From: Tupaia tana
Lineage: Eukaryota; Chordata; Mammalia; Scandentia; Tupaiidae
NCBI GenBank assembly: GCA_026018925.1
Contig: JAKSZU010000004.1
Coordinates: 113,351,131-113,415,130, forward strand
Reading direction: 5' to 3'
Length of the DNA: 64,000 bases
The notes beneath the pieces were generated by a model. The model did not search any database and was not told the DNA's origin. It saw only the letters and a list, made by a program, of their open reading frames with translations. The translations under genes and the position numbers were made by a program. Of the stretch, positions 11,235-21,990 are shown piece after piece (positions within the stretch are counted from its first letter, which is position 1; the number at the start of each line of letters is the position of its first letter).

Positions 11235-11303
11235 GGTAAATAAGGAGATTTGAACTTCTATTATTAGATTCACAATCTAATGTTTTGTTTGAACTATAGT
11301 TAC
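11235..11303 (-). pseudogene. NUMT: tRNA-His
   Basis: The complement begins GTAACTATAGTTCAAACAAA, with ATTGTGAATC (GTG anticodon) and an end in TTATTTACC. 69 nt. Confidence 0.9.
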
Positions 11304-12996
11304 AGAAAGTGGGGTCTGTAATACTGCTTGGTTTTAGTATTAGGAGGAGGAGGGGAAGTAAATGTATAAGTATTAAGCTGCTTTCTCATGTAAATGATGG
11401 TTTAATGTTGCTGATATGGTGTGTGAGTTGAGTGGTAATAAGTATATAGAGAGAATATAGTGTGTGATTAGTATATTAAGTCCTATGAGGATGATGGTTA
11501 GGTTAGATTATGAGAATGCTGATAAGATCATTAGTATTTCTCCTACCAGGTTAATTGTTGGTGGTAGGGCCAGGTTGGATAAGCTTCTAGAAGTCATCAG
11601 AATGCTATGAGAGGTAATATAGTTTGCAGACCACATGCTAATAGTATTGTTCGGCTGTGCACTCATTGGTTGTTTGAATTGGCTAAGCAAAATATCACGG
11701 AGGATGTTAGTCCATGTGCTACTATGAGTGCTGTTGCCCTATGAAGCTTCATGGTGTTTGGATTATAATTGCCACAATTACTAGAGCTATGTGGCTACGT
11801 AGGGGTAGGCGATTAGTGATTTCAGGTCTGTTTGGCAGAGGCAAATAGAGCTTGTTATAATTATTCCTCATATAGATAGGATTAGGAAGGAATGGGTCAG
11901 CTCTAAATTCTGTTAATGGGTCTAATATAATTACAATATGTATTATGCCATATCCACCGAGTTTTAGTAATACAGCCCCCAGAACTACTGAACTGGCAAT
12001 TGGGGCCTCTACGTGAACTTTGGGGAGTCATAGATGTAGGCCACGTAGTGGTATTTTAACTATGAAGGCCATTATGCAGGCTAGTCATAGCAGGTCATTA
12101 GATCAGGATTTTGGCAGGGGTTTGTGGAGTAGGGTGATTAATGGAAAGTTAAGTGTTCCTATTACATGTTGTAAATAGATTAAGGCAGGAACGGGTTGTT
12201 CAGCCTTCAACAGGAGGCGGGTCTGGGTCAGGGTCAGGGACAGGGTCATGGTCAGGGCCAGGCCCGTGCCTGTCCCGCCAGACACACCACTGAAGCTCAG
12301 CTAAACGTGCTGGGCTCCTCCACCACCTTCATCTGCGAGGTTCCAGCACGTGCGGGTCTTACCGAGAGCAGGGCGTTGAGCGGAGGGCGGGGGGCCAGGG
12401 ATCGGGCAGCCGGAAGGTCAGGCCAGCAGGGAGCTGGGGTCCCAGGGGTCTGGGGGTCCGGGGGTCCGGAGGGGGGAAGCTGGAGGGTCTGGGTGGGGTC
12501 GGGCAGGTGGGGAGTTGGGGAGCCAGGGAGCTGGGGGTCTGGTAGTGCTAGTGATCCTGCACCGGTGTAAAACAGGAAGTAAGTTCCTGCATTAAGTCGT
12601 TCTGTTTGGTTACCTCATTGTGTAATAATGACTAGGGTAGGATGAGTGTTGCTTCAAGTAGGATATAAAGTAGGATTAGTTCTGTGGTGGTGAATGTTAT
12701 GATAAGGAAAAATTGAAGTATAATAAGTATGGTAATATATAATTTTTTCTGTGTGATTGATTCATTGCTTATTAATGAATTATTAATGGGAGGATTCAGG
12801 TGATTATAATTAATAGTGGTGTTGATAGTGGGTCAGAGAAGAAGGTTAGGGAGAAATTAAGGCTGCTGTCTGCTACTTGGTAGTGATAAGCTTACTAGGG
12901 TAATTAAAAGGTTGTGTAAAGTTGTGTTAATTTTGTTATTTTCAGATAGTCATGTAAGTGGGATGAGCATGGCTGTGGTAGAATAATTTTTGGCAT
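11304..12996 (-). pseudogene. ND4: NUMT: ND4, interrupted by GC-rich insert
   Basis: The start ATGCCAAAAATTATT is at 12996, overlapping the end of ND4L. Recognisable stretches include GTYFLFYTGAG-type coding near 12560-12590 and MAFMVKMPLRGLHLWLPKVH-like coding near 12010-12090 (mitochondrial code). Removing the insert leaves about 1.35 kb, close to the normal ND4 length. Confidence 0.92.
12195..12543. other. GC-rich insertion of unknown origin in NUMT ND4
   Basis: About 350 bp that is strikingly G-rich on the plus strand (runs such as GGGTCTGGGGGTCCGGGGG), unlike the AT-rich flanks. Mitochondrial ND4 coding stops at its left edge (GTTCCTGCCTTAATC complement) and resumes at its right edge, with only a few codons unaccounted for. 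On the minus strand CTCGGTAAGACC resembles a splice donor. I recognise no parent sequence and see no poly-A or clear target duplication. Confidence 0.75.
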
Positions 12997-13286
12997 TGTA
13001 GGAGGTTAAGGTTTTATACGTAGTCCAGGTGGTAGGCGTTTGAGACTATTACTAGTAGGGGCAATCCTACAGCTGCTTCATAAGCAGCAAAAACTAATAG
13101 GATGATAAGTAGTATGGCTGTTAGAATGAGGTGATTATTTAGTACAAGTAATGAGGATAGTAGAAATAATGATAATATTATGCCTTCTAGGCATAGGAGG
13201 GCAGATATCAGGTGGAATTGAAAGTGTAGAATTCCCAGTAAGGATGTGGCAAAGGCCAGAATAATATTAATGCAGATGGAGGGCAT
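12990..13286 (-). pseudogene. ND4L: NUMT: ND4L
   Basis: Begins [18 protein letters not shown], with [16 protein letters not shown] and [16 protein letters not shown], and spans 297 nt like the functional gene. A C-to-T change makes a stop after the codons for DYV, and the original stop has become CAA. Confidence 0.96.
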
Positions 13287-13287
13287 G

Positions 13288-13353
13288 TTAGTGATTATCA
13301 TAAATCATAGTCTAATGAGTCAAAATCATTTGTTTTTATTAAACTAATCACTA
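13288..13353 (-). pseudogene. NUMT: tRNA-Arg
   Basis: The complement begins TAGTGATTAGTTTAATAAAA. The anticodon region reads GATTTTGACTC rather than GATTTCGACTC, so the TCG anticodon has mutated. Confidence 0.88.
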
Positions 13354-13697
13354 TATTCAGCTCAGTCTAACCCTTTTTGTATTCATTCATACGCTAAACC
13401 TAGGGCGAGAATTGAAATTAGGAGTAGTGCTATTACAAGTATAGTTATAAAGCTGCTTGATTGGATGACCCCGGGTAAAGGGAGTAAAAGGGTGATTTAT
13501 ATGTCAAATGGCAGGAATGCAATGGCAACCAGAAAGAATTTTATTGAAAAGGTTAAGCGGGCAGAGCCTATTAGGTCAAATACACATTCATATGGGCTAT
13601 ATTTTTCTATGTAGATATTGAGTGGTGGTAGTCAGAATGCGATAGTTCTAGGAGAGCTGCTAATGAAGTGTTGATAATGAGGGCTAAATTAAATGGA
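13354..13697 (-). pseudogene. ND3: NUMT: ND3
   Basis: The complement carries the ND3 landmarks in order: [20 protein letters not shown], [17 protein letters not shown] and LAFGLAYEW-like coding, ending EWIQKGLDWAE. Small gaps disrupt the frame. Confidence 0.9.
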
Positions 13698-13698
13698 T

Positions 13699-13764
13699 TA
13701 TTCTCTCCCAAAGTTTATTGGGCCTTACTGATTGGAAGTCAGTTGTACTGTTAATACTGAGAAT
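13699..13764 (-). pseudogene. NUMT: tRNA-Gly
   Basis: The complement ATTCTCAGTATTAACAGTAC leads into a TTCCAAT anticodon loop (TCC). 66 nt between ND3 and COX3. Confidence 0.88.
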
Positions 13765-14548
13765 TAAGATCCTCATCAATAAATTGGAACATAGAGGAAT
13801 AATCATACTACATCCAGGAAATGTCAGTATCATGCCGCTGTTTCAAATCTGAAATGGTGGTTTGATGAAAAGTGGAATTTTATTTGGCGTATGAAGCAGA
13901 CTAACAGAAATGTTGAGCCAATAATTACATGGAGGCTATGGAATCCTGTGGCTATGAAGAATGTAGAGCCATGTAATCCATCTGAGATAGTGAAGGATGT
14001 CTCAAAATACTCGGAAGCTTGAAATATGATGAAATATGCCCCTGGTATAAGTGTAATAAATAGGGCTTGCATCATGTTCTTTTGGTCCCCTTCTTTTAGG
14101 CTATGGTGTGCTCAAGTAATAGAGACTCCAGATGCTAGTAGCACTGAGGTATTAAGTAGTGGTACTTCCACTGGGTTTAGTGGTATAATGCCGTAGGTGG
14201 CCAGTGTCCTCCTAGTTCAGTCATAGGGGCTAGGCTTGAGTGGTAGAAGGCTCAGAAAAAACCTGTGAGAAAGAATACTTCTGAGATGATAGAAAGGACT
14301 ATCCCATTTCGTAACCCCTTTTGTACTATTGAGGTATGGTGGCCTTGAAATGTGCCTTCACGTACGATGTCTCGTCATCATTGATATATAGTCAGGAGGT
14401 TAGTGATTAGTCCTAGGATAAGGAAGATATTAGAGTTAAAGAGAAATCACATTACTAGGCCGGTTGTTATTAGAAGGGCTGATAGTGCACCGGTTAGTGG
14501 TCATGGACTTGGATTTACTATGTGGTAAACATGGGTTTGGTGGGTCAT
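13765..14548 (-). pseudogene. COX3: NUMT: COX3
   Basis: 784 nt, the normal length including the incomplete T stop, starting MTHQTHVYHM-like at 14548. The C-terminus is clear: [20 protein letters not shown], then [15 protein letters not shown] and [24 protein letters not shown]. TGA codons (mitochondrial Trp) act as stops in the nuclear code. Confidence 0.96.
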
Positions 14549-14675
14549 TAGGTGTTGTCATGTATGTAGAGGCTAACTAGAAGAATGCAGATGTATGCGT
14601 GGATAAGTACTACGGCAAATTCAAGGATTGTCAGTAGAACTAAAATAATAAATGTGATTATGGCTGTTGGGGTAT
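14548..14675 (-). pseudogene. ATP6: NUMT: ATP6 3' end
   Basis: Encodes [20 protein letters not shown] and ends LLVSLYMHDNT with a TAA overlapping the COX3 start. Homology fades near 14675, the right edge of the mitochondrial segment. Confidence 0.9.
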
Positions 14676-14758
14676 GTGATTGGTCTGTGAAAGTTTATGT
14701 GTTTTACTCAAACTGTTGGGATTTATAATTCCAACATGACCATGATCAACATTTTTGA

Positions 14759-14781
14759 CTATATATATATATGATATACAT

Positions 14782-14841
<60 letters not shown>
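14759..14841. repeat. (TA)n/(CA)n compound microsatellite
   Basis: TA, then CA, then TA runs. Confidence 0.95.
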
Positions 14842-14843
<2 letters not shown>

Positions 14844-14903
14844 ACATATTTTTTCAATATTTAATTTTATTTTTTAATTATTATTCTTTTTTCAATTTCC
14901 TAT

Positions 14904-15030
14904 AGGACACATGCACCCATCAGAGAGACAGAGAGAGAGAGGAAGAGTGAGAAAACAAGCTACCAGGTCCAGGACACAAACCATGGTCAGTCATGTGGGA
15001 GTCCTCAAACACCAAGCTACCTGCTGGTCC
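14904..15030 (-). mobile_element. Short tRNA-derived SINE
   Basis: Complement: GACACATGCACCCATCAGAG, GTGAGAAAACAAGC, ending CTACCTGCTGGTCC. Confidence 0.82.
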
Positions 15031-15231
15031 TTTCCACATTTTTTTTTAAAATCACCATTCTCAAAATGTATTTTCTAAATCAGACCTTTACAATATGTTG
15101 CTTTATTAAGTATGCTACATTTTCACATGTATGTTTTTATCATATAAGTAGCATAAACAGTAGTATTTAACCTCCAAGTAGAAAGCTGTCTTTTGAGGGA
15201 TATTGAGGGCTTTTTGGTTTCTTTGTTTTTT

Positions 15232-15232
15232 T

Positions 15233-15297
<65 letters not shown>

Positions 15298-15528
15298 TTC
15301 TCCATAGGGCATGTGCACTCACCTGAGAGAGACAGAGAGAGATAAAGGGAGAAATCACCCCTAGTGTGGGATGGCCACACCACAATCCCTTCTCCTCCGG
15401 TCTGCTCTCATAATTTTGGGCATGTACCCACATACAACTGGTGCAATTTTCAGGCTACCAGTTCAGGCCAACTGCCATCAGCAAAGTGGGAGTGTGGTGT
15501 CTTAATCACTATGTCAGCTGCTGCCCCC
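15232..15528 (-). mobile_element. Long SINE with very long poly-A tail
   Basis: A T run of more than 60 bases (15233-15296) is the complement of the tail; the body then runs from CATAGGGCATGTGCACTCAC to TCAGCTGCTGCCCC. Confidence 0.92.
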
Positions 15529-16357
15529 TGGATACGGAGTTTTAAAGATAGATAAAAATCTAGGGAGTTTCTCCTTTAAAAGTAAAAGATGAGGCCTTCC
15601 ACTCCCTGTGAAGATATTAAATTATTTTGCCAGAGTCACACTTTTAAGTTATTTGATTAATTGGATACATTTATCTAGCATTTTACTCGATTTATATTAT
15701 GGAATTATATCTTTTCTTTTGGTGGCATGAGATCCTAAATAATACAACCTTAAGTGCTTTGGACAAATTATTTACTCTTTCTTGGTTTTATTCCCTGTTA
15801 AGTAGATAAATGGGGCCAAAGTGGATACTTATATATTCTCCAGCCATAGCACTTTATAGTTTGTAAGTGCAAAATTAGGAGAAATGTTCCAGAATTCCAT
15901 ACTGCATGCTCAGTCAGCAGTTTCACTGTGCTCCTTGTGTTATGGCAAACTTTGATCCCTATGTATCAGTGAGAACCTTTACTTGTTTGATATCTCAGGG
16001 ATCCCATGAAAAAAAAAAATGCCAAAGGCAGTAAGGGAAGGCATAGCTTAGTGCAGGGAGGAGCGAGCCTCCTTGGTTACAGCCTGCAAATGTGATTGTT
16101 TATTGTAAAGTCCAGGTTGCAAAGACAAGAGAAGAGGATACATTTTGTGTCCTTATCTTTTTGTTCTCACTCTGCCTCTCAAATGGGGTGAAAATGTTTG
16201 CTAGTAAAGAGTGAATGAGAATAAAACTAAGAAGAGCCCTTTGAAAATTTTGGGAAAATGATGTTTTTGTTACTCAGAAATGAAGCAGAGTTTTGAAAAG
16301 GTCAGTGATCTGTACTTAGAATTAAGGATAAGCACAAAAATATTTTTTTCTGGCTAG
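15529..16357. other. Intron-like unique sequence
   Basis: No repeat or gene recognised. The last 20 bases are a T-rich splice acceptor for the exon that follows. Confidence 0.5.
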
Positions 16358-16609
16358 GATCATGACAATTAAATTAAGTCAAGTGATAAAATCAGTAAAA
16401 AAGACTTTATCAAATGAGGTAACAGTTGCCCTTCATTCATTAAAGGTTGACAAAGAAAAGAAACACAAAAGAAATGAAATAGAAACATCAAAAAACCTAC
16501 TTGACGGTGCTGTAGCTCTTGCTTGGGACGAGGGTGATGGATTCACTCAACAGAGTACAAAAGCTGATAACCAACAATTTCCTGAGAAGGAGAAGGAAGA
16601 GCGTGATAG
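16358..16609 (+). CDS. ANKRD26-family gene, 252-nt exon
   Basis: Acceptor TTTTTTTCTGGCTAG and donor TAG|GTAAAC frame 252 nt, phase 2 at both ends, fully open. The 84 residues are charged and low in hydrophobics: KKHKRNEIETSKNLLDGAV in the middle and KADNQQFPEKEKEERDR at the end. Both resemble the linker between the ankyrin repeats and the coiled coil in ANKRD26-group proteins (family pattern KHxxNEIExSxNLxDG and DNQQFP, recalled, not searched). It feeds in frame into the 165-nt exons downstream. No earlier exon of this gene was found in the window, so the ankyrin-repeat part should lie upstream. Function in this species is unknown; ANKRD26 itself is a centriole-associated scaffold. Confidence 0.78.
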
Positions 16610-16689
16610 GTAAACCTTGAGCAAGATTTTACAGTAGATTATTGTTACTCTTCTATAAAATTAACTCTAATTTGGACTAATATTCATGA

Positions 16690-16815
16690 TTAACAAACGT
16701 TTTACTTTGACTATGGACGTTAAGCCAGTCTTGGTAATCAGAAAACTGCAAATTAACAAGTAATGAGATACCATTTTCGTCCAACCATATTGATAAATAT
16801 TTGGAAAAAGTGCAA
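16690..16815 (+). repeat. Short L1 ORF2 3' fragment
   Basis: ACTGCAAATTAACAAGTAAT and GAGATACCATTTTCGTCC resemble the usual L1 ORF2 C-terminal region. Short and old. Confidence 0.5.
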
Positions 16816-16820
16816 TAATC

Positions 16821-17055
16821 TCAGAGCCAACAGATGGCATGGTGGGTTAGGCACTGGATTCCCAGGTTTGAGCTACAGACCCAGAGTCTTGAAAATCATT
16901 CCAAATTGAGTGTGCTTGTATGTGCCCCAAATCCTGACATGAGAATAGATGAGAAGGAATTGCAGCGTGGCCATCTCCCCCAGGGGTGAGTTCTCACTTT
17001 CACTCTGTTGCTGAGCACACATGTCACACATGCCTATGGCAATAATCTTAAAATG
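16821..17055 (+). mobile_element. Diverged long SINE
   Basis: Head GAGCCAACAGATGGCATGG with the middle of the tRNA region shortened; body CCTGACATGAGAATAGATGA and CAGCGTGGCCATCTCCC. Followed by a CT microsatellite. Confidence 0.78.
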
Positions 17056-17061
17056 TTAATA

Positions 17062-17065
<4 letters not shown>

Positions 17066-17105
<40 letters not shown>

Positions 17106-17115
17106 CCTCTCCCCC
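17066..17115. repeat. (CT)n microsatellite
   Basis: CT run degrading into CCT-rich sequence. Confidence 0.95.
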
Positions 17116-17269
17116 TCTTCTCTCCCTGGTAAGTGAATGCACTCTCCAGAAATTCAAACAAATAAACAAACATAGATATAGTCACATATCTTTTAGGATC
17201 AAGTCACCATTATCTGCTGTCTAGACTAGTATAATGGATTGCTAATTGGTCTCTATTTTTTTCTAATTC

Positions 17270-18215
17270 TCTTTGTATCAGTTCTTAGCACAGTGGATCC
17301 ATTAAAGCATGTCATTCTCAACCTCACACATACACATATACCCCCCCCAATATAATAAAAAAAATTTTAAAAGAAAACATAAGTCAGATTCTATTTGATT
17401 CCATTGCTCAAAACCTCCTAGTTGCCTCCTATGTCACCGAGAATTTCCACAAGATTTCCTAATATCCACAAGCCAGCTGGGTTCTCTGACCTCTGTTATC
17501 TCTCTGTCTTAAACTACTGTTCTTTGGTCCTCTTCTCTTTGCTCCAACCACACCAAGCTTCTCACTCCTCTTTCAGGGCTACAGGCTTACCTCTGTTCTT
17601 GGCAGTTGTGTCTATCTGCACTGCTTTTGCCTCAGATGTCCTTCTCCCGTGTACTTTCCATTACTCTGTTCTTTACTTAAAAGGCCTTACTTTCAGGACC
17701 AGCAGGTGACCTAATGGTTAGCTTGCTGGACTCCCATATAGTCGATTGCAGTTTGAGTCCTCGACTCACATCTGGCTTACATGCGTGCATGCCCAGATCC
17801 CAAGAGGAGAATGAAGGAGAAGGAAATGCAGCATACCCCCTCGGGAGGGAGGTGATTTCTCATGTTTTGTCTCTGACTCTCCAGAGAGCACACATGCCCT
17901 ATAGCAAAAGTCTTTCTCTCAAAAAAAAAATGGCCTTACTTTCTCAGAAAAGCCCTTTCCTGGCTATCCTGACTGATAGTTCTACTGACTCTCCCCTATG
18001 ACACATTAATATTTCATTTCCCTGGTTTTCTTTTTCTCATTTAACATACTTACATTTTGCCTGTCTGTCTTGGTCTTGTGTACTGTTTTTGTGTGCTTAC
18101 TTTACTCTCATGAATTGGGTGCTCATTCACTGCCATATTGTCAGTGTCTGGAAAAGGACTTCAATATGTATTTATGAATAAATGTTTGTTAAGAGAGTGA
18201 ATTCAGTTTTCTGTG
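17270..18215 (+). repeat. LINE-2 3' end, split by a SINE
   Basis: Typical L2 tail landmarks in order: CCATTGCTCAAAACCTCC, CTCCAACCACACCAAGC, CAGGGCTACAGGC, AAGGCCTTACTTTC and, at the end, TATGAATAAATGTTTGTTAA. Ancient and non-coding. Confidence 0.72.
17695..17931 (+). mobile_element. Long SINE inserted in LINE-2
   Basis: Head AGGACCAGCAGGTGACCTAATGG and end CCCTATAGCAAAAGTC. The 12-bp target duplication GGCCTTACTTTC is at 17683-17694 and 17932-17943. Confidence 0.95.
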
Positions 18216-18330
18216 CATACATTGTTTGAAATATTAGCCAATTCTCACTATAAAATAAGCTTGATCTGGGTCAGTTCTGACAGTTTTAGCTGGCGAGTGT
18301 CTGCATTGTAGAGTTGGTTTTTGTTCTTTT

Positions 18331-18450
18331 TTCCTTTTCTTCTTCTCCTTCTCCTCCTCCTCCTCCTCCTCCTCCTCCTCCTCGTCCTCCTCCTCCTCCT
18401 CCTCCTCCTCCTTCTTCTTCCTTCTTCTTCTTCTTCTCCTTCTTCTTCTT
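18331..18450. repeat. (CTC)n/(CTT)n tract
   Basis: Pyrimidine trinucleotide run, probably grown from the A-rich tail of the adjoining antisense SINE. The polyglutamate/polyarginine or polyleucine frames across it are artefacts of the repeat. Confidence 0.95.
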
Positions 18451-18451
18451 T

Positions 18452-18693
18452 TAGAGATATTTTTGCTATAAGACATGTGTGTTCCCTGGAGACAGAGGGA
18501 CAGAAAAATTGAAAGTGACATATCTCTTTGCAGGGGGGATGGCCACATGGCAATCTCTGCTCCCCAATTCTTCTCTTGGGATTCTAGGCACACATGTACA
18601 GGTACCCTGAGTTTCACACCACAGGGTCTGGGAGGCAAAAGCAATTGGCCATGTAGGAGTCCAGCACCTTAACCACTACAATACCTGCTTGCC
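18452..18693 (-). mobile_element. Long SINE, diverged
   Basis: Complement: TAGAGATATTTTTGCTATAAG to ACAATACCTGCTTGCCC. Confidence 0.88.
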
Positions 18694-18711
18694 CATGGTC
18701 TTATTTTTTCT

Positions 18712-18946
18712 TGGGTTTTTCCCATAATGGGTGTGTGCTTGCTAGAAACACAAAGAGAGGAGAAGTAAAAAGATCACCACCCAGGAGCAATGGCCAGGCC
18801 AAAATATTTTCTCCTCTATTTCTCTGCTTGAAATTTTGGGCACACAAGCACATGTGCCTGTGTGACTTTCAAATTGCTAGGTTGGTACTCAAGTCTCAGG
18901 AGCCCATGTGGGATCCAACACTAACGTCCACACCACCTGCTGGCCT
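18712..18946 (-). mobile_element. Long SINE, diverged
   Basis: Complement with CTAGAAACACAAAGAGAGG, AATTTTGGGCACACAAGC and a CACCACCTGCTGGCC end. Confidence 0.85.
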
Positions 18947-19711
18947 CATTGGCTCTATTAGGTTATATTCTCTATATCAATATACATATGGTAAAATGGA
19001 TCAGAGAAAGCACAAATTTCATTGGTATTTTAATACCAAAAATAAAAATGGTGGTAACTAAATGGACTGTAAAAATTCATGTGAAAAGATGATGAGCCTT
19101 TATGTAGGTGAAATAAAAGACGAAGGCAGAATTTATTGCTTCCTCTTGTGAGAAATAGTACTTGGCTGGTCAGGCACAGTTTCTTCTGAGCAGCCCGCTG
19201 GTCTTATGTTGGGTTCTGGGAAGAGAAGAGACCTCCACACCAGCAGACCTCCAGAGTCACAAGGGGGTTGACATCCTCAGTGGTGGCCTGGTTATTCAGT
19301 GAGTGTTGCCCATTGGTTGACACTAGAAGGTGTGTTTATCAGAGTGGGTTTATCCCACATAGACTCTTTCTGAAGCAAGTGGCTGACGAGGAGGGTTGGT
19401 AAGTAAGGCTAATGGTCACTGACCGAGTATGTGTAAAACTGGGGCAGGGTGGTTGCACAGCAGTAAAATGCAGTGCTCTGTGAGGCTAGTCCTCAGGAGA
19501 AGGTGTTGGGTTTGCATCCAGAGACCTCTCTGAGTGCCAGGCATTTGCTTGCTCATGGTCTGGGACTGGCTGAGGCTAGAACTGAGTTTCAGCATCAGGA
19601 CCTTATTGGGGGTGCTGTTTCTCTGTGTCTCTTTCTCTCTGTATGAAATAAATAAATGAATATATAATTTTAAAGTGGGTTCTAATGGCTAAGGGTTACC
19701 TTGGCTGTAGA

Positions 19712-19730
19712 TCAGTTTTTTCTTAACTTT
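19712..19730. repeat. Left 19-bp target-site duplication of the HAL1-like element
   Basis: TCAGTTTTTTCTTAACTTT, identical to 22293-22311. Confidence 0.93.
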
Positions 19731-20720
19731 TTTTTGTGTATTTCTTTTTTTAAATTTCAATTTATTTATTTGCATTCATTCACTGTACATCATTACAGCA
19801 TACAAAATGAGATTTTTCATCCAGAGTACACTGTATATTGTCTCAATCAAGCACATCAACAAACATGATATTGTGAGCAAATAATTTTCCATTTCTTGTT
19901 TTCTGTATGTTTTGCTTTTTCCCCCCATCCTTAATTCCCTATCTCTTACCCTCTGCCATCTCCCACTCTCCTCCCACACTGTCTCTGGTATCTATGTTTG
20001 CTTTCTATACTGTTTTCCCCCCACATTTATTGGGCTACTAAAGACCTTAATTAATCTAAATATTTTCATAGCAAACACAGGTGATATATAGATTTCCATG
20101 AACACAAGACTAACTTTACGCATCCTATAAAGTAGCACCTAGCTGGGGCTATATATCTTACTGTAGTCATTGAATAGATATTTTTTTCCCCTGAAACTTT
20201 TTTTTATTGTAACTTAATTTACATTCTTTCCCTAAGCATCATCACAGCATACAAAATGTGATTTCCCATCCAGTATATACTGCATAGTGACTTAATCCTC
20301 CATATTATAAAAAAATTTCCATTTCTAGTTCCTAGAATTATTTTTACCCATCTTTCTGACCCTCTGTCCTTTCCCACCCTCTTCTCACACTATCTCTGGT
20401 GTCTACAATTGTCTTCCATTCCTTTCCCACCCACATTGTATTGATCACACAATTTCTTACATAATCTAACTACTTTCAATGGTGAGTTCACTCGTTACTA
20501 TTAAGAAAACCAGTTTTAACTTAAATCAAAGAAATACCAAGGAACTTTGCTTAAAGCCAGGAAACAGGTTAGGATTCTGTTCAAATGGTAGGTGCATGAA
20601 CATATCAGTCTCCTGTACTTTTATCTTCTATTCTGGTTCAATTTTCCTGATTAAATTCTGAGATATAATATTCAACTCCAGACTTGTCCCTATGATTAAG
20701 TTGGCCACTTTCTTAGTTTT

Positions 20721-20983
20721 TTTTTTTTTTTTTTGAGAGGTTTTTGCTATAGGGCGCGTGCGCTCGCCAGACAGACAGAGACATAGAGACAGAAAGCGAG
20801 AAATCACCCCCCAGGGGGATGGTCATGCCACAATCCCTTCTCCTCCATTCTCCTCTTGGGATCCTGGGCACGGACGCGCACATGCGCCTGGTGTGAGTTT
20901 TAAGCCACCAGGTCTGGGACGTGAACCGCGGTTGACTACGTGGGAATCCAGTGACATAGCCATTACGCTAACTGCTGGTTCCC
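20721..20983 (-). mobile_element. Young long SINE nested in HAL1-like element
   Basis: Complete complement, GAGAGGTTTTTGCTATAGGG to ACTGCTGGTTCCC, little diverged. Target duplication TTTCTTAGTTTT at 20709-20720 and 20989-21000. Confidence 0.95.
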
Positions 20984-21027
20984 ACCAATTTCTTAGTTTT
21001 TGAACTCTTATTTCCGTGTGTCTGTAT

Positions 21028-21990
21028 TTAATTTTCCTGACATAGCACACCCTTGAGAACTTCTTGGAGATCTGGTCTGGTGCTGGTAAATTCTTTCAGG
21101 TTTTGTTTATCTGAGAATGTTCTTGTCTTTTCTTCCCACCTGAAAGATAATCTTGCTGGGTACAGTATTCTTGGCTGAAATTGCTTATCTCTTAACACTT
21201 TGAATATATTTTCCCATTCTCTCCTCGCTCGCATTGTTTCTGATGAGAGATCTGCTGTTAGCCTGATGGGATGTCCTTTGCAGGTAACTTGATGTTTTTC
21301 TCTTGCCAATCTTAGTATCTTGTGTTTGTCTGTGGTTTTGGTCAACCTGGCTATAATGTGTCTTGGAGAAGTTCTTCTTGGGTTGATTCTATTTGGGATC
21401 CTTTGTATTTCTTGGGACTGGATCTTTGAATGCCTCTCTAGGTTTGGAAAGTTTTCTTGCAGGATTTCATGGAATAGATTATCAATGCCCTTATGGGTCT
21501 CTTCACCTTCTGGAATGCCAATTATCTGGATGTTTGGACGTTTGATGGTATCTAGTACTTCTCGCAAATTATTCTCAAATTTTTGGCCCATTTTCTTAGT
21601 CTTTGTGGTGGATTTTTCTAGGCCAGCCATTTTCTCTTCTAAATCTGAGATTCTATTTTCTGAATGATCTAGTCTGCTTTTAATACTTTCAAGGGAGATT
21701 TTGACTTCCTGTATTTTGACTTCATCTCTAACAGTTCCGTTTGAGTCTTTTGTAAAGTGTGTAATTCCTCTTTTAGATCTTGCAAGAATTTCCTCATCTC
21801 CTGGAACTCGTCAACTTCTTTCTCCTTTCTCTTTAGCAGTTCATTATCTCTCTTCTCTTCCATCTCTGTTAGCTTTGACATTATGAATGCTCAAAATTCC
21901 TTATCAGACATTTCCATGATTTTCACTGAACTGCTTGTGGATGAAGAAGAGTTACTCTTTTCCCTTGGAGGAGAGGTATTTTCTTGTTTT
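21028..21990 (-). pseudogene. L1/HAL1 ORF1 protein, two lesions
   Basis: The N-terminal part has a coiled coil (RDNELLKRKEKEVDEFQEMR, FLQDLKEELHTLQKTQTELL). The C-terminal part is the RNA-binding core (RPNIQIIGIPEGEE, IDNLFHEILQENFPNLE, RINPRRTSPRHIIARL, FQPRILYPARLSFRWEEKTR) and ends VLKGVLCQEN-stop at 21028. It is broken by a TGA just before MSKLTEMEEK and by one frameshift between LLEMK and the following VKISLESIKSRL segment. Known role: the ORF1 protein is a trimeric RNA chaperone for L1 RNA. Confidence 0.9.

Larger units (their letters stand above)
8500..14675 (-). pseudogene. Nuclear mitochondrial segment (NUMT), ND6 to ATP6
   Basis: A continuous stretch of mitochondrial DNA in antisense orientation, with eight protein genes or gene ends and five tRNAs in exact mammalian mitochondrial order and spacing (ND4L/ND4 overlap of 7 nt, ATP6/COX3 overlap of 1 nt). 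Mitochondrial-code features remain: TGA is used for tryptophan and ND6 ends in AGA. Frameshifts, stops and three later insertions (about 8762-9130, 10680-10983, 12195-12543) show it is a nuclear fossil. The left edge is near 8500, just after the SINE tail, and the right edge near 14675. Without the insertions it covers about 5.2 kb. Confidence 0.96.

Noticed and set aside
12103..12570. Open frames across the GC-rich block, including a Gly-Gln-repeat peptide
   Set aside because: They cross from mitochondrial ND4 into the insert and out again; there is no start context, and composition explains the openness.
11106..13764. Functional tRNA genes for Leu, Ser, His, Arg and Gly
   Set aside because: They are parts of the nuclear mitochondrial segment; flanking mitochondrial genes are broken and the Arg anticodon is mutated.
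18248..18644. Open frames rich in Glu/Arg or Leu across 18.3-18.45 kb
   Set aside because: They are translations of a (CTC)n/(CTT)n tract plus an antisense SINE body.
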